Shown here: positions 53,905 through 62,711 of the stretch, one piece after another
Numbering within the stretch: the first letter of the stretch is position 1
How the letters are laid out: each line of letters starts with the position of its first letter
The notes under the pieces: model-generated
What the model saw: only the letters and a program-made list of their open reading frames with translations
The model's database searches: none
What the model was told of the DNA's origin: nothing
Source of the DNA: Actinoplanes lobatus
GTDB taxonomy: Bacteria; Actinomycetota; Actinomycetes; Mycobacteriales; Micromonosporaceae
Direction of reading: 5' to 3'
Assembly: GCF_014205215.1 (NCBI RefSeq)
Contig: NZ_JACHNC010000001.1
Coordinates: 8,118,501 to 8,182,500, forward strand
DNA length: 64,000 nucleotides
Made by a program: the position numbers and the translations under genes

Positions 53905-54547
53905 AGTTCTGCAGGTAGCGGATGACGGCCAGGACACGGCGGTGGTCGGTGTCGGACGGTGGCAGGTCGAACTTGTTGAAGATGTTCGTGACGTGCTTCT
54001 CCACCGCCCGCTCGGTGACCCGGATCGCGGCGGCGATCGCCGTGTTGGTGCGCCCCTGCGCCATCAGCGCCAGCACCTCCCGCTCACGTGGGGTGAGCTC
54101 GGCGAGCAGATCCCGGTGCCGGGTACGGCCGAACAGCTGGGTGACCACGTCCGGGTCGAGGGCGGTGCCGCCGGCCGCCACCCGGTGCAGGGCGTCCACG
54201 AAGTCGTCGAGCTTGGCGACCCGCTCCTTCAGCAGGTAGCCGACCCCGTCGGAGCCGTTCGCCAGCAGCTCGGCCACGAACGCCGTCTCCACGTACTGCG
54301 AGAAGATCAGCACCCCGGTGCCGGGCCATTCACGACGGAGCCGGACCGCGGCGCGCAGGCCCTCGTCGGTATGGCTCGGCGGCATCCGGATGTCCACGAT
54401 CGCCACGTCGGGCGGCTCCGCGGCAACCGCTTCGAACAGCCCCGGAACATCCTCGACCGTGGCGAGCACCTCATGCCCCCGAACGGTCAGCAGCTGAGCG
54501 AGGCCCTCCCGAAGGATCGCGGAGTCCTCGGCGATCACGATGCGCAT
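53903..54547 (-). CDS. NarL/LuxR-type response regulator
   Basis: 214 aa. Receiver with E7-D8, acceptor D52 (AIVDIRMPPSHTDEG) and a Lys near 107 (GYLLKER). GerE HTH at the C-terminus (LTPREREVLALMAQGRTNTA). The DIRMPPSHTDEG form is typical of regulators paired with DesK-like kinases in actinomycetes. Six bp separate it from the kinase gene upstream. Confidence 0.92.
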   Translation of the reverse strand: MRIVIAEDSAILREGLAQLLTVRGHEVLATVEDVPGLFEAVAAEPPDVAIVDIRMPPSHTDEGLRAAVRLRREWPGTGVLIFSQYVETAFVAELLANGSDGVGYLLKERVAKLDDFVDALHRVAAGGTALDPDVVTQLFGRTRHRDLLAELTPREREVLALMAQGRTNTAIAAAIRVTERAVEKHVTNIFNKFDLPPSDTDHRRVLAVIRYLQN

Positions 54548-54553
54548 GTCTCG

Positions 54554-55765
54554 TCACGGCCTCTCTGGGCAGGGGATCTCGACGGTGACGGTGGTCGGCC
54601 CGCCGGCCGGGCTCTCCAGCGACAGCCGCCCGTCGACGACCCGGATCCGCTCGGACAGCCCGGCGAGCCCACCACCGGCCCGCAGGAAGGCGCCGCCTCG
54701 CCCGTCGTCGTGAACCCGCAGCCGCAGAACATCCCCCCGAAGATCGACCCGAATCGTAGCGGCGGTCGCCCCACTGTGCCGTCCCGCGTTGGTGAGCAGC
54801 TCACACACCGTGAAGTAGGCGATGCTCTCCACCGCCGGCGGTGGCCGCCGGGGCAGGCCGACCTCGACCGTCACCGGCACCGGACTGCCGGCCGCCACCG
54901 TGGCCAGGGCGGCGTCCAGGCCGTTGTCCAGCACCGGCGGATGGATCCCGCGGACCAGATCGCGCAGCTCGGACACCGCCGTGGCGAGGGTGTCCTGCGC
55001 GGTGTCGACCGCTTGGGCGACACTCTCCGGCGACGCGTCGGCGGCGATCAGCTCCCGGACCATCGCCAGGTGCATCCCCACCCCGATCAGCCGGGCCTGG
55101 GCCCCGTCGTGCAGGTCCCGCTCGATCCGCCGCAGGGTGACGTCGGCGTCCTTCACCGCACGGTCCCGGGACTCCCGCAGATCGCTCATCCGCTGGCTGG
55201 ACCGGCTCGGGCCGAGCAGCCCACGGATCAGCATCCGCTCGCCGAACAGGACCAGCCGCACCATCCAGGGAGCGAGCAGGATGATGACCAGCCCGAAGAA
55301 CCAGGTGACGGGCACCCACCCCTGGAAGTCGTGCTCCTGAAGGGGGTAGAAGGTCAACGTGGCGAATCCGTACGTGTAGAAGCCGGCACCGACCAGCAAC
55401 GACAGCGGCGCCACCACCACCTTGGCCAGCGGGTAGCCAAGGGCCTTCCAGCCCGCCGGGTCGCTGAGCACGGCCCGCCGCCACCCGAACGCACCGGGGG
55501 TGGCCGGTGACCGATCCGGTGCCGGCACCTTCTCGCGGAGCAGTCGCGCGGCCAGCCCACGCCGTCCGGCAGCCAGGCCCGCGGCGGCCCGCAGCACCCC
55601 GGCCAGCAGCCACAGCCCCAGCGGAGTGACCGAGAGAACGGCGCCGACCAGGGTCCCGAACAGCAACAGGACGGCGCTGACCAGGTCGATCGGCAGCACC
55701 AGCAACAGGTAGGCCACCTCTCGCCACGACTGCGGCTCGATGATGGCGGTCACTATCCTTCTCAT
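54554..55765 (-). CDS. DesK-like sensor histidine kinase with membrane sensor domain
   Basis: 403 aa. A ~170-residue membrane sensor region (helices ~17-60 and ~110-175) precedes HisKA_3 with H219 (IERDLHDGAQARL) and HATPase_c (TNAGRHSGA, HDDGRGG, GGGLAGLSERI). Paired with the response regulator at 53903 and divergent from the DUF1023 hydrolase at 55900, the same layout as at 4217-7142. Confidence 0.9.
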   Translation of the reverse strand: MRRIVTAIIEPQSWREVAYLLLVLPIDLVSAVLLLFGTLVGAVLSVTPLGLWLLAGVLRAAAGLAAGRRGLAARLLREKVPAPDRSPATPGAFGWRRAVLSDPAGWKALGYPLAKVVVAPLSLLVGAGFYTYGFATLTFYPLQEHDFQGWVPVTWFFGLVIILLAPWMVRLVLFGERMLIRGLLGPSRSSQRMSDLRESRDRAVKDADVTLRRIERDLHDGAQARLIGVGMHLAMVRELIAADASPESVAQAVDTAQDTLATAVSELRDLVRGIHPPVLDNGLDAALATVAAGSPVPVTVEVGLPRRPPPAVESIAYFTVCELLTNAGRHSGATAATIRVDLRGDVLRLRVHDDGRGGAFLRAGGGLAGLSERIRVVDGRLSLESPAGGPTTVTVEIPCPERP

Positions 55766-55899
55766 CGCCAGTCAGCATTCCCGTTCGGCGCAACCCGGCG
55801 CCATGGGGTTACCTGCCGCGCGGATGGCCGGTTTTCCGCACCATCGGGAGCGGGCTCGCCCGACTGCGCCGGAACCCGGCGCTGACCAGGCTGAACGGC

Positions 55900-56952
55900 A
55901 TGCCTCGCCGTCTGGTCACCCCGCACCGAGCCATCCTCACGGCCACCCTCTCCGGGCTGGTCCTCCTCGGCGGCTCCATGCTCGGCCCGGCCCGCGCGAC
56001 ACCGCCGGAGACCCCGGTGGGGGCCGCCGCCTGGCTCGCCGATCCGCTCGCTCCGCCCGACCCCGTCACCGCCGGCCCGGCCCGGGTGGCCGCCTTCTTC
56101 GCGGGCCTCGCACCGGCCGACGCCACCGCGCTCGCCCGCCGCTTCCCGCAGATCACCGGCAACCTCGACGGCGTGCCGACCCGGTTGCGCTACCTGGCGA
56201 ACCGGCTGGACCATCCGGAGGCGGCGGACCGGCAGATCCTCGGGTACGACGATTCCGCCGACGGGCGCGTCATCGAGGTGCTGGGCGATCTGGACACCGC
56301 CGACCGCGTGGTGATCCTGGTGCCGGGTGTGGACACCGATCTGGCCGGGTTCGACACCGGTCTCGGTGGTGTCCAGCGCCGGGCGCCCGCGTGGCAGGCC
56401 CGTCAGCTCCACGACCGGATCCGGGCCGGTGAACCGGGTGCGCGGGTCGCCGTGGTGGCCTGGCTGGGATACGACCCGCCCGAGGGCATGGGCCGGGACA
56501 CCGTACGGGAGGATCGCGCGGCCACCGGGGCGCTGGCCCTCCAGCGGTTCACCGACGGCCTGGTGCTCGGCCACACCGGCCGGTCGATCGTCGTGGTCGG
56601 GCACAGTTACGGCTCCATCGTGGCCGGTCTCGCCGCACCCGGCCTGCCCGCGCAGGTGACCGACATCGTCGCGCTGGGCAGCCCCGGCATGGGCGTCCCC
56701 GATCGATCCGGCCTGCGTACCGGCGCCCGGGTGTGGGCTTGCGCCGCCCCGGGCGACTGGATCCGCCGCGTCCCGGGTGTGCGGATCCTCGGACTCGGCC
56801 ACGGCCGGCTGCCCTCCGACCCGGAGTTCGGTGCGCTGCCGCTGCCCTGCGACGACGTGGACGGACACGACGGCTACTTCGAACCCCACACCGCCGCCCT
56901 GCAGGCGCTCGCCGACCTGGCGGCCACCCACCCGGACGGCGACCCCCGATGA
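55900..56952 (+). CDS. Secreted alpha/beta hydrolase, DUF1023 family (paralogue)
   Basis: 350 aa from ATG 55900 with a signal peptide (AILTATLSGLVLLGGSMLGP, then ARAT). GHSYG elbow with Ser236, AWLGYDPPEG and GLRTGARVWA blocks shared with the protein at 6162, and a C-terminal DGHDGYF for the catalytic His. Substrate unknown. It faces a two-component pair and its stop overlaps a 58-codon ORF (ATGA). Confidence 0.82.
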   Translation: MPRRLVTPHRAILTATLSGLVLLGGSMLGPARATPPETPVGAAAWLADPLAPPDPVTAGPARVAAFFAGLAPADATALARRFPQITGNLDGVPTRLRYLANRLDHPEAADRQILGYDDSADGRVIEVLGDLDTADRVVILVPGVDTDLAGFDTGLGGVQRRAPAWQARQLHDRIRAGEPGARVAVVAWLGYDPPEGMGRDTVREDRAATGALALQRFTDGLVLGHTGRSIVVVGHSYGSIVAGLAAPGLPAQVTDIVALGSPGMGVPDRSGLRTGARVWACAAPGDWIRRVPGVRILGLGHGRLPSDPEFGALPLPCDDVDGHDGYFEPHTAALQALADLAATHPDGDPR

Positions 56953-57125
56953 TCCTGGACGCGTTCGAACTCCTGGCCCGATGGGGCCGCGCCCGCTCCT
57001 CCTTCGGCTCCCCCACGTCCCGCGCCTCCCGCACGCCATCCGAGAGCGGCCTCCCTGCACCCGGCGCCGATCGCACGTCATCCGAGGATGACCCGGCGGC
57101 CGGCCCACCCGATCGGCAGGGGTAG
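56949..57125 (+). CDS. Possible coupled small protein, 58 aa
   Basis: ATG in an ATGA overlap with the hydrolase stop. Begins MILDAFELLARWGRAR and becomes Ser/Pro/Asp-rich. No domain or membrane segment. It occupies the place taken by the acyltransferase in the 6162-8293 locus; gene status rests on the coupling alone. Confidence 0.3.
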   Translation: MILDAFELLARWGRARSSFGSPTSRASRTPSESGLPAPGADRTSSEDDPAAGPPDRQG

Positions 57126-57134
57126 GCGCGGCGC

Positions 57135-58307
57135 CTACCAGGTGCCGTCGTCGTGGACCCGGGGCGGCAGCGTGCCGGTGACCAGCGTGGTGAGTGCGGC
57201 ACCCATGTCCGCGCCGAGATACCACTCCCCGCCATGGTCCAGGGAGAACACCCGGCCCCGCTCGTCGATGGCCAGGACTGCCTCGCCGTCGCCCTCCACC
57301 CCGAGCGGGAACAGCGGCACCCCGAGGACCTGCCCGAACGCCTCCAGTGTCTCGACGGTCTCGGCCGCCATGGACGGGTCGACGGCGAACATCCGCCGCC
57401 GCAGCGCCACCCCGGCCCCGTCCTGTGTGACGTACAGGCCGGCGAACTCGGCCAGCGCCCGTGACGCCGCCGGAAAGATCCGATGGCTCACGCCGTACCC
57501 CGAATGGTTGGGGATCCGGCGCTCCGCCGACCAGCCCGCGCCCCGCAGGACCTCGGCCACCTCGTCGCTGAAACCCCACGACGACGCCGGGCCGGAGGCG
57601 GCGGCCGGGTCCGGCCCGGGAACGAACCGGGGCAGAAGGCCCTCCTGGCCTTGCGCGGCGGCGTCGGGGCCCAGCCCGAGATGGTCGAGGAACAGCAGGA
57701 CGGGCAGCCCGGACCGGAGCCGGCTGCCGCTGAGCGGATCGCCGTCCTCCCGGATCCGGTAGGTCTCCAATCGCGCGCCCCGCACGAGTTCGCGCAGCTC
57801 GGGCAGGGCGATCTGGGGCAGCCCGGCGGCACGTCGGCCGTTCTCCTCGGCGTGGAACAGTTCGGAGAACACCACGGCCTCCGAACTCCGCTCGGCCCCC
57901 CGCTCGCGATGGTGGGCGGGCATCGTGCCGAAGAAGGTGGCCACCGCGGGATGCAGCGGCTGGTCGGTGTCGGAGCGCAGGCTGAGCGCGACCCGGCCGC
58001 GGCCCGCGATGGTGAGCCGGCTCATCGTCGCCGGGTGACGTCGCGGCCCGGCCGGAGCCGGCGCGGGCCGGAAGTCGCGCATGTACCACGCGGCGAGGTT
58101 GGCGGGCGGTAGCGTGCCGCCGATCACCAGTTCCCCGGTGTCCCGGTCGAGGATCATGCTGGGTGGCCCGTGCCCGCCGCGGGTGCGGCTGCGGGCGGAG
58201 ATGACCCAGCCGCGGGCGAACTCGTACAGCACCGGTTCGGCACCCGGGCAGACGTCCTCGACCCATTTCCGCGCCAGGTCTTCCGCATCCGTCCTGGTGA
58301 TCGCCAT
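57135..58307 (-). CDS. Probable polymorphic-toxin immunity protein (YrhB/Imm35-like plus SUKH-like)
   Basis: 390 aa from ATG 58307. The N-terminal ~85 residues (DLARKWVEDVCPGAEPVLYEFARGW in overlapping pieces, SMILDRDTGELVIGG) resemble YrhB/Imm35 domains. The C-terminal ~170 (SHRIFPAASRALAEFAGL, FPLGVEGDGEAVLAIDERGR, GGEWYLGADMGAALTTLV) resemble SUKH-3/YwqJ-associated proteins. The middle is not recognised. Two immunity-like modules in one chain suggest neutralisation of secreted toxins, but no toxin gene is nearby. Confidence 0.6.
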   Translation of the reverse strand: MAITRTDAEDLARKWVEDVCPGAEPVLYEFARGWVISARSRTRGGHGPPSMILDRDTGELVIGGTLPPANLAAWYMRDFRPAPAPAGPRRHPATMSRLTIAGRGRVALSLRSDTDQPLHPAVATFFGTMPAHHRERGAERSSEAVVFSELFHAEENGRRAAGLPQIALPELRELVRGARLETYRIREDGDPLSGSRLRSGLPVLLFLDHLGLGPDAAAQGQEGLLPRFVPGPDPAAASGPASSWGFSDEVAEVLRGAGWSAERRIPNHSGYGVSHRIFPAASRALAEFAGLYVTQDGAGVALRRRMFAVDPSMAAETVETLEAFGQVLGVPLFPLGVEGDGEAVLAIDERGRVFSLDHGGEWYLGADMGAALTTLVTGTLPPRVHDDGTW

Positions 58308-58403
58308 GCCGCCCACTCTGCTATCCCCGCGCAAACTCAAGGGCGTCGATATCGATAACGCTCCGCGAACACGGTCACCGCACCGATCGGCACACTGGCG
58401 GCT

Positions 58404-59066
58404 CTACGGATGATCGTCGATCGCCAGCCAGGCGGCCAGCGGGTTCAGGATCGCCCGCAGATCCGCGCCGTCGGCTACGGCATGGGCTGCGGCGCGCGCG
58501 GCCGGCGTGGCGTTGAACGCGACGGCCAGCCCCACCTCGGCGAACAGCGGCAGATCGGAGCGGCTGTCCCCGATCGCGGCGCAGACCTTCGGACCGACCC
58601 CGAACTCGGCGGCCACCCTCAGCGCGAAGTCGCGTTTGCCCTGCTCGTCGAAGTGCTCCGCGACACGGCCGGTGTAGCGTCCGGCCAGGATCTCCAGGCG
58701 TGGTCCGGACGCCCGCACGAAACCGAACCGCTCGCACAGATAGCCGCCGACGCCGTCCCAGGCGAGCGTCGCCAGCACCGGAACCAGATCGTGTGCCCGG
58801 CACCAGGCGACCGTATCGGCGATCCCGTCGACCAGCGGCATGGATTCGAGGAATCCGCGGACCTCGGCCGGTGTCCACCCGGCCCATCCCTCCGCATCAA
58901 CGATCGACACCTCCCGGTTGGTCAGAAGGCCGGCCGCGTAACCCTCCTCCGCCTCCCGCACCACATCGGCGTGCCCGAGCAGCCCGGCGAGGTGCTGACC
59001 GCTGCTGGTCCGCGGCACCAAGGTGCCGTCCACATCGAAGAAGACGACGCCCCCGGTCACGGTCAC
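58404..59066 (-). CDS. HAD-superfamily phosphatase (SerB-like, HAD-IB)
   Basis: 220 aa from GTG 59066, overlapping the SDR stop as GTGA. Motif I FFDVDGTL (D11, D13), a helical cap ~40-100, a motif II region LVPVLATLAW and motif IV IGDSRSDLPLF. A phosphomonoesterase like phosphoserine phosphatase; the usual Ser/Thr of motif II is weakly placed. Coupled to the SDR, so they may act on one small molecule. Confidence 0.85.
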   Translation of the reverse strand: MTVTGGVVFFDVDGTLVPRTSSGQHLAGLLGHADVVREAEEGYAAGLLTNREVSIVDAEGWAGWTPAEVRGFLESMPLVDGIADTVAWCRAHDLVPVLATLAWDGVGGYLCERFGFVRASGPRLEILAGRYTGRVAEHFDEQGKRDFALRVAAEFGVGPKVCAAIGDSRSDLPLFAEVGLAVAFNATPAARAAAHAVADGADLRAILNPLAAWLAIDDHP

Positions 59067-59752
59067 CGCACCTGCTCGAAGCGGAACTCGCGGATGAAGC
59101 AGTCCCGGGGCTGGCCGACCGCGAACATCACACAGTCGACCACCGATCGGGCGGTGAGAGCACTTCCCGGCGTACGTGGCCCCTCCTGCTCGAAATCCGG
59201 CGGGAACAGCGAGATCACCCGGATCCCCTCGGGCCGTAGCCGGTGCGACAGGATCCCGGCGAACCCGGCCTGCGCGTGTTTCGCCGCGTAGAAGGCGGGA
59301 TGCGCGGCGGAGCGATGATTTCCCGGCTCCCCACAGCCGGAGATCATGTTGACGATGTCCGGCCGCTCCGACCGGCGCAGAAGCGGCAGCAGGTGCTGCG
59401 TCAACAGCACGGTGCCGGTGGCGCCACCGGCGATGATCTGCTCGACCTCGTCATCGGAGATCTCGCCCTCCCGATACTGCGCCGCGTTGTTGACCAGCAC
59501 GTCGATCCGGTCGGTCGCCGCGTTCACGGCGTCGCCGAACTCTCGCACCGACCGTCGATCGGCGAGATCACACCGGAAGGCCTCGGCCCGGCCGCCCCGC
59601 TGGTTGATCACGTCGGCGGCCCGGGAAGCCACGCCCTGATCACGGGCGGAGAGATAGACCCGGGCACCGCGCGCCGCGAACGCCTCGGCCAGGAGCAGCC
59701 CGGTGTCACGGCCGGCTCCGGTGACCACCACCCGCATGTCCTCGAATTCCAT
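59063..59752 (-). CDS. Short-chain dehydrogenase/reductase (SDR)
   Basis: 229 aa from ATG 59752 with GGAG 8 nt upstream. Cofactor motif TGAGRDTG (11-18), NNA at 88-90, catalytic S138, Y155 and K158 (YAAKHAQAG). Classical SDR with NAD(P) specificity unresolved; LSARD after strand 2 hints at NADP. Divergent from the phosphotransferase-like gene at 59798 with a small inverted repeat between them. Confidence 0.9.
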   Translation of the reverse strand: MEFEDMRVVVTGAGRDTGLLLAEAFAARGARVYLSARDQGVASRAADVINQRGGRAEAFRCDLADRRSVREFGDAVNAATDRIDVLVNNAAQYREGEISDDEVEQIIAGGATGTVLLTQHLLPLLRRSERPDIVNMISGCGEPGNHRSAAHPAFYAAKHAQAGFAGILSHRLRPEGIRVISLFPPDFEQEGPRTPGSALTARSVVDCVMFAVGQPRDCFIREFRFEQVR

Positions 59753-59769
59753 GATGATCACTCCATCAT

Positions 59770-59787
59770 CTCTCCCCGAGGGGAGAG
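59770..59787. promoter_or_regulatory. 8-bp inverted repeat between divergent genes
   Basis: ctctcccc / ggggagag with a 2-bp centre. The right arm doubles as the ribosome site of the gene at 59798, so a protein bound here could control both directions. Confidence 0.4.
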
Positions 59788-59797
59788 TCAGTGGGCC

Positions 59798-60664
59798 ATG
59801 ATGCGGGTCATGGACTGGGATCAGGTGACCCGGCGGTTCGGCCTCGGTGGCGTGACTCGCGAGCCGGTCCGGGTAGCCGGCGGCCTTTCGAACGAGCTGT
59901 GGCGCATCACCACCACAACCGGCGTCTTCGCGGTCAAGCGGATGATCGTGAACGCCGGCCACCCCGACTTCGTCACCAACGTGGAGGCCGCCTACCGGGT
60001 CGAACGTGGCGCCTGGACGGCGGGCGTGCCGATGCCGGAGCCGATCCCCGATCCGGCGACCGGAACCGCGCTGGCCGGGGTCGACGGCTCCCTGTTCCGG
60101 GTGCATCGCTGGGTCGACGGCACGCACGCGACCGGCGAGGACGACGCGGCCGGCCTGCTCGCACGGATCCATGAAGCCGGCCGGCCCCGCCCGGCCCCCG
60201 CGCCGGAGTTCGGCCGGATTCCGGAGCACTGGGACCACGATCTGGCCGACCTGGCGAAACGGGTCGGTGAAGGCCCCGATCGGCTGCTCATCGTGGACAG
60301 CCACCGCGACCTGGACCGCAAGAACACTCTCCGCGCCCCGGCCGGCACGCTGTTGGCGCTCGACTGGGACGCCGCGGGCCCGATCCCGGCCGTGCACGAG
60401 GCGGTCGCGCTGGCTCTGGACTGGTCCGACGGCAACCCCGAGACCTTTTTCAAGACCATTCAGGCGTACGCCGTACGCAGAGAGATCCAGGTGCCCCCGG
60501 AGCCGTGGGTGTTCGCCGGCTGGGTGCGAGCGCAAGGCGACTGGCTCGACTACAACGCCACCCACCGCCCCGATTCCGCCGAGGTGACCGGCACCCTGAC
60601 CCGCCTCCGGGGACTCGCCACCACCATGGACGGTTTGCTACGACAACTGCGCCGAGCGTCATAA
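59798..60664 (+). CDS. Aminoglycoside-phosphotransferase-like kinase
   Basis: 288 aa from ATG 59798 (GGGGAGAG 10 nt upstream). Nucleotide-binding RVAGGLSNELWRI, Lys in FAVKRM, catalytic loop VDSHRDLDRKNTL in place of the usual HGDLxxxN, and metal site LALDWDAAGP. The SHRDLDRKN form is a common variant among actinobacterial APH proteins. It phosphorylates a small hydroxylated compound; resistance activity is not implied. Confidence 0.85.
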   Translation: MMRVMDWDQVTRRFGLGGVTREPVRVAGGLSNELWRITTTTGVFAVKRMIVNAGHPDFVTNVEAAYRVERGAWTAGVPMPEPIPDPATGTALAGVDGSLFRVHRWVDGTHATGEDDAAGLLARIHEAGRPRPAPAPEFGRIPEHWDHDLADLAKRVGEGPDRLLIVDSHRDLDRKNTLRAPAGTLLALDWDAAGPIPAVHEAVALALDWSDGNPETFFKTIQAYAVRREIQVPPEPWVFAGWVRAQGDWLDYNATHRPDSAEVTGTLTRLRGLATTMDGLLRQLRRAS

Positions 60665-60673
60665 CCTGGACCG

Positions 60674-61333
60674 ATGGCCACCTTCGTACTGATCCACGGC
60701 GCCGGTGACGTCGGCTGGTACTGGCATCTCGTCGAGGCCGAGCTCCGGAAACGGGGCCACGACACGGTGGCGCCCGATCTGCCGTGCGACGACGACACCG
60801 CCGGGCTGCCCGAGTACGCCGACGCCGTCACGGCCGCGGCCGGCGACCGTACCGATCTGATCGTCGTCGCCCAGTCGATGGGCGGCCTCGTCGCCCCGCT
60901 GGTCTGCGGCCGCCTCCCGGTGCGGATGCTCGTCCTGGTCGCCGCCATGATCCCGCTGCCGGGCGAGGCCCCCGCCGACTACTGGACCGCCACCGGCTAC
61001 GCCGAGGAGGCCTGGGACCGGTACGACGACGAGATCGCCCTGTTCTACCAGGACGTCCCACCGGATCTGGCCGCCGAGGCGGTCCGCCGCTCGTCGCGCC
61101 AGTCCGAGACCCGAATGTCCGAGCCGTCCCCGCTGAAGGCCTGGCCGGACGTGCCGACGAGGGTGCTGCTCTGCCGCGACGACCGCCTGTTCCCGCCCGC
61201 CTACCTGCGCCGGGTCGCCTCCGAACGCCTCGGCATCACCCCCGACGAGATCGACGGCGGCCACACTCCGGCCCTGAGCCGCCCCGCCCGTCTAGCGGAA
61301 ATCCTCGATGCCTATGCCGCCTCCACCGGGTAG
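60674..61333 (+). CDS. Alpha/beta hydrolase (small, MhpC/EstA-like)
   Basis: 219 aa from ATG 60674, 9 bp after the kinase stop. HGAGDVGWYWH oxyanion region, nucleophile Ser68 in VAQSMGG, CRDDRLFPP acid and GGHTPALSRP His. Same family as plant methylesterase-like and many actinobacterial hydrolases. Probably co-transcribed with the kinase and the dioxygenase. Confidence 0.88.
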   Translation: MATFVLIHGAGDVGWYWHLVEAELRKRGHDTVAPDLPCDDDTAGLPEYADAVTAAAGDRTDLIVVAQSMGGLVAPLVCGRLPVRMLVLVAAMIPLPGEAPADYWTATGYAEEAWDRYDDEIALFYQDVPPDLAAEAVRRSSRQSETRMSEPSPLKAWPDVPTRVLLCRDDRLFPPAYLRRVASERLGITPDEIDGGHTPALSRPARLAEILDAYAASTG

Positions 61334-61344
61334 TTTCGCGACCC

Positions 61345-62079
61345 ATGGAGAACGGCTACGTCATACTTCCCCGCCTGCTGTCCGATGAGGAGCTGGCGGC
61401 CGCCGTCCAGCACGCCGACGACCTGCTGAAGGGTGTCGCCTGGAGCGACAACGACTTCGACGGCCGCCGGACCAGGCGGGTGTACGAGCTGCTCAGCCGG
61501 GTCGGCGCGTTCGAGCCGCTGCTGACCCACCCACGGGTGCGGGCCCTGGTGACCGAGGGTCTCGGCGAGGTCCACCAGTTCGGGATGCTGTTCCTGTCCG
61601 CGGTCGACCCCGGCCAGGGCGCCCAGGCGCTCCACTTCGACGCCGGCGTCTACCCGCTCCCCCGCGACGTGGAGGCCGAGATCAACGTGATCTGGGCGCT
61701 CGACGACTTCACCACCGGGAACGGCGCCACCCTGATCGCTCCCGGCAGCCACCGGTGGCCGGCCGACCGCCGCCCGAGCCGGGACGACCTGATCCCGGTG
61801 GTGATGCCCGCCGGCAGCGCGGTCGTCTACAGCGGACGGCTGTGGCACGCGGCCGGCCACAACCGCAGCGAGGCGACGCGACGGGCCCTGATCTGCGAAC
61901 ACGTCCTGCCGTGGCTGCGCCCCGCCGACAACCACACCCTCGCGACCGGGATCGAGGGACTACGATCGTTGTCCCCCGAGTTGCGCCGCCTGGCCGGGAT
62001 CGCGCCGGCGAGCCCGTACCACGGTTTCATCGGCGGCCAGGACCCGGAGAAGTGGCTGCATCGATCCATACTGGATTGA
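61345..62079 (+). CDS. Phytanoyl-CoA dioxygenase-family Fe(II)/2OG oxygenase
   Basis: 244 aa from ATG 61345, 11 bp after the hydrolase stop. Iron ligands H97 and D99 (ALHFDAGVY) with a distal His168 (YSGRLWHAAGHNRS) and 2OG-binding R179/180. PhyH-type enzymes hydroxylate acyl or secondary-metabolite carbons. With the kinase and hydrolase just upstream it forms a small tailoring operon, substrate unknown. Confidence 0.85.
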   Translation: MENGYVILPRLLSDEELAAAVQHADDLLKGVAWSDNDFDGRRTRRVYELLSRVGAFEPLLTHPRVRALVTEGLGEVHQFGMLFLSAVDPGQGAQALHFDAGVYPLPRDVEAEINVIWALDDFTTGNGATLIAPGSHRWPADRRPSRDDLIPVVMPAGSAVVYSGRLWHAAGHNRSEATRRALICEHVLPWLRPADNHTLATGIEGLRSLSPELRRLAGIAPASPYHGFIGGQDPEKWLHRSILD

Positions 62080-62089
62080 TTTCGCTCGC

Positions 62090-62689
62090 TTGTGCCGCGA
62101 CGCGGGTCAGCGCACACAGGACGCTTTGCGTGCGCTGAGTGAAGCGGTGACGCTGACGCGAGCGAGTGGATTCGAGGCCGCCACCCGGAATCGATTGATC
62201 ATGATGGCGAATTCCGTCAGCACCGATCTGCTCGACGCGGCGGGCCGGCACACCGATGCCGAGGCCCTTCGACGACGGCGACCGAGAGCCGCCCCGCGCA
62301 AGGCGGGCGGACCGGGGTTGATACCCGATGATCTGGATCGCAGACGAGGTAGGCAGCTGAGCTCGCTCCGGCCCCGGATCGCCGGTATCGCGGCCACCTA
62401 CTGGTCAGCTCAGGAGATCGCTGCCGCGCTCGTCACGATCGACATCGACCATCGGATCGGTCTGCGGGAGATGTTCCGGCATTTCGAGCACGAGAAGGTG
62501 CAAATGATCGTGTCCTACCTCGTGCGGTACCCGGAGCTGGCCATACGTCCTGGAACGCTGACGTCTCTGATCTATCTCTTGAACTTCTACCCCGATGCGG
62601 AAGAAATGGCCATGGAAATGCTGCGCCGCGCCACACCGGACGTGGCCGCAGCCCTTCGGAGGCAGAGGTTCCGTTGGTGGCCCGGCTGA
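62090..62689 (+). CDS. Hypothetical protein, possibly the remnant of a TPR-regulator gene
   Basis: 199 aa from GTG 62090 if real. The early stretch (ALRALSEAVTLTRASGFEAAT) resembles a TPR helix from regulators such as the protein at 1-2202, followed by an Arg-rich break and then a helical region (HEKVQMIVSYLVRYPELAI). Its composition is less GC-skewed than its neighbours. It could be a degraded C-terminus or a small unrelated protein. Confidence 0.35.
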   Translation: MCRDAGQRTQDALRALSEAVTLTRASGFEAATRNRLIMMANSVSTDLLDAAGRHTDAEALRRRRPRAAPRKAGGPGLIPDDLDRRRGRQLSSLRPRIAGIAATYWSAQEIAAALVTIDIDHRIGLREMFRHFEHEKVQMIVSYLVRYPELAIRPGTLTSLIYLLNFYPDAEEMAMEMLRRATPDVAAALRRQRFRWWPG

Positions 62690-62706
62690 TCCGGGCCACC
62701 AACGGA
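62670..62706. terminator. Long hairpin terminator
   Basis: Perfect 16-bp stem (tccgttggtggcccgg / ccgggccaccaacgga) with a 5-nt loop, just past the stop of the minus-strand beta-helix gene (62712). Confidence 0.85.
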
Positions 62707-62711
62707 GGTGG

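Noticed and set aside
59798..60664. Antibiotic resistance phosphotransferase
   Set aside because: The fold is APH-like but the catalytic loop is a divergent variant common in environmental actinomycetes; no evidence of an aminoglycoside substrate.
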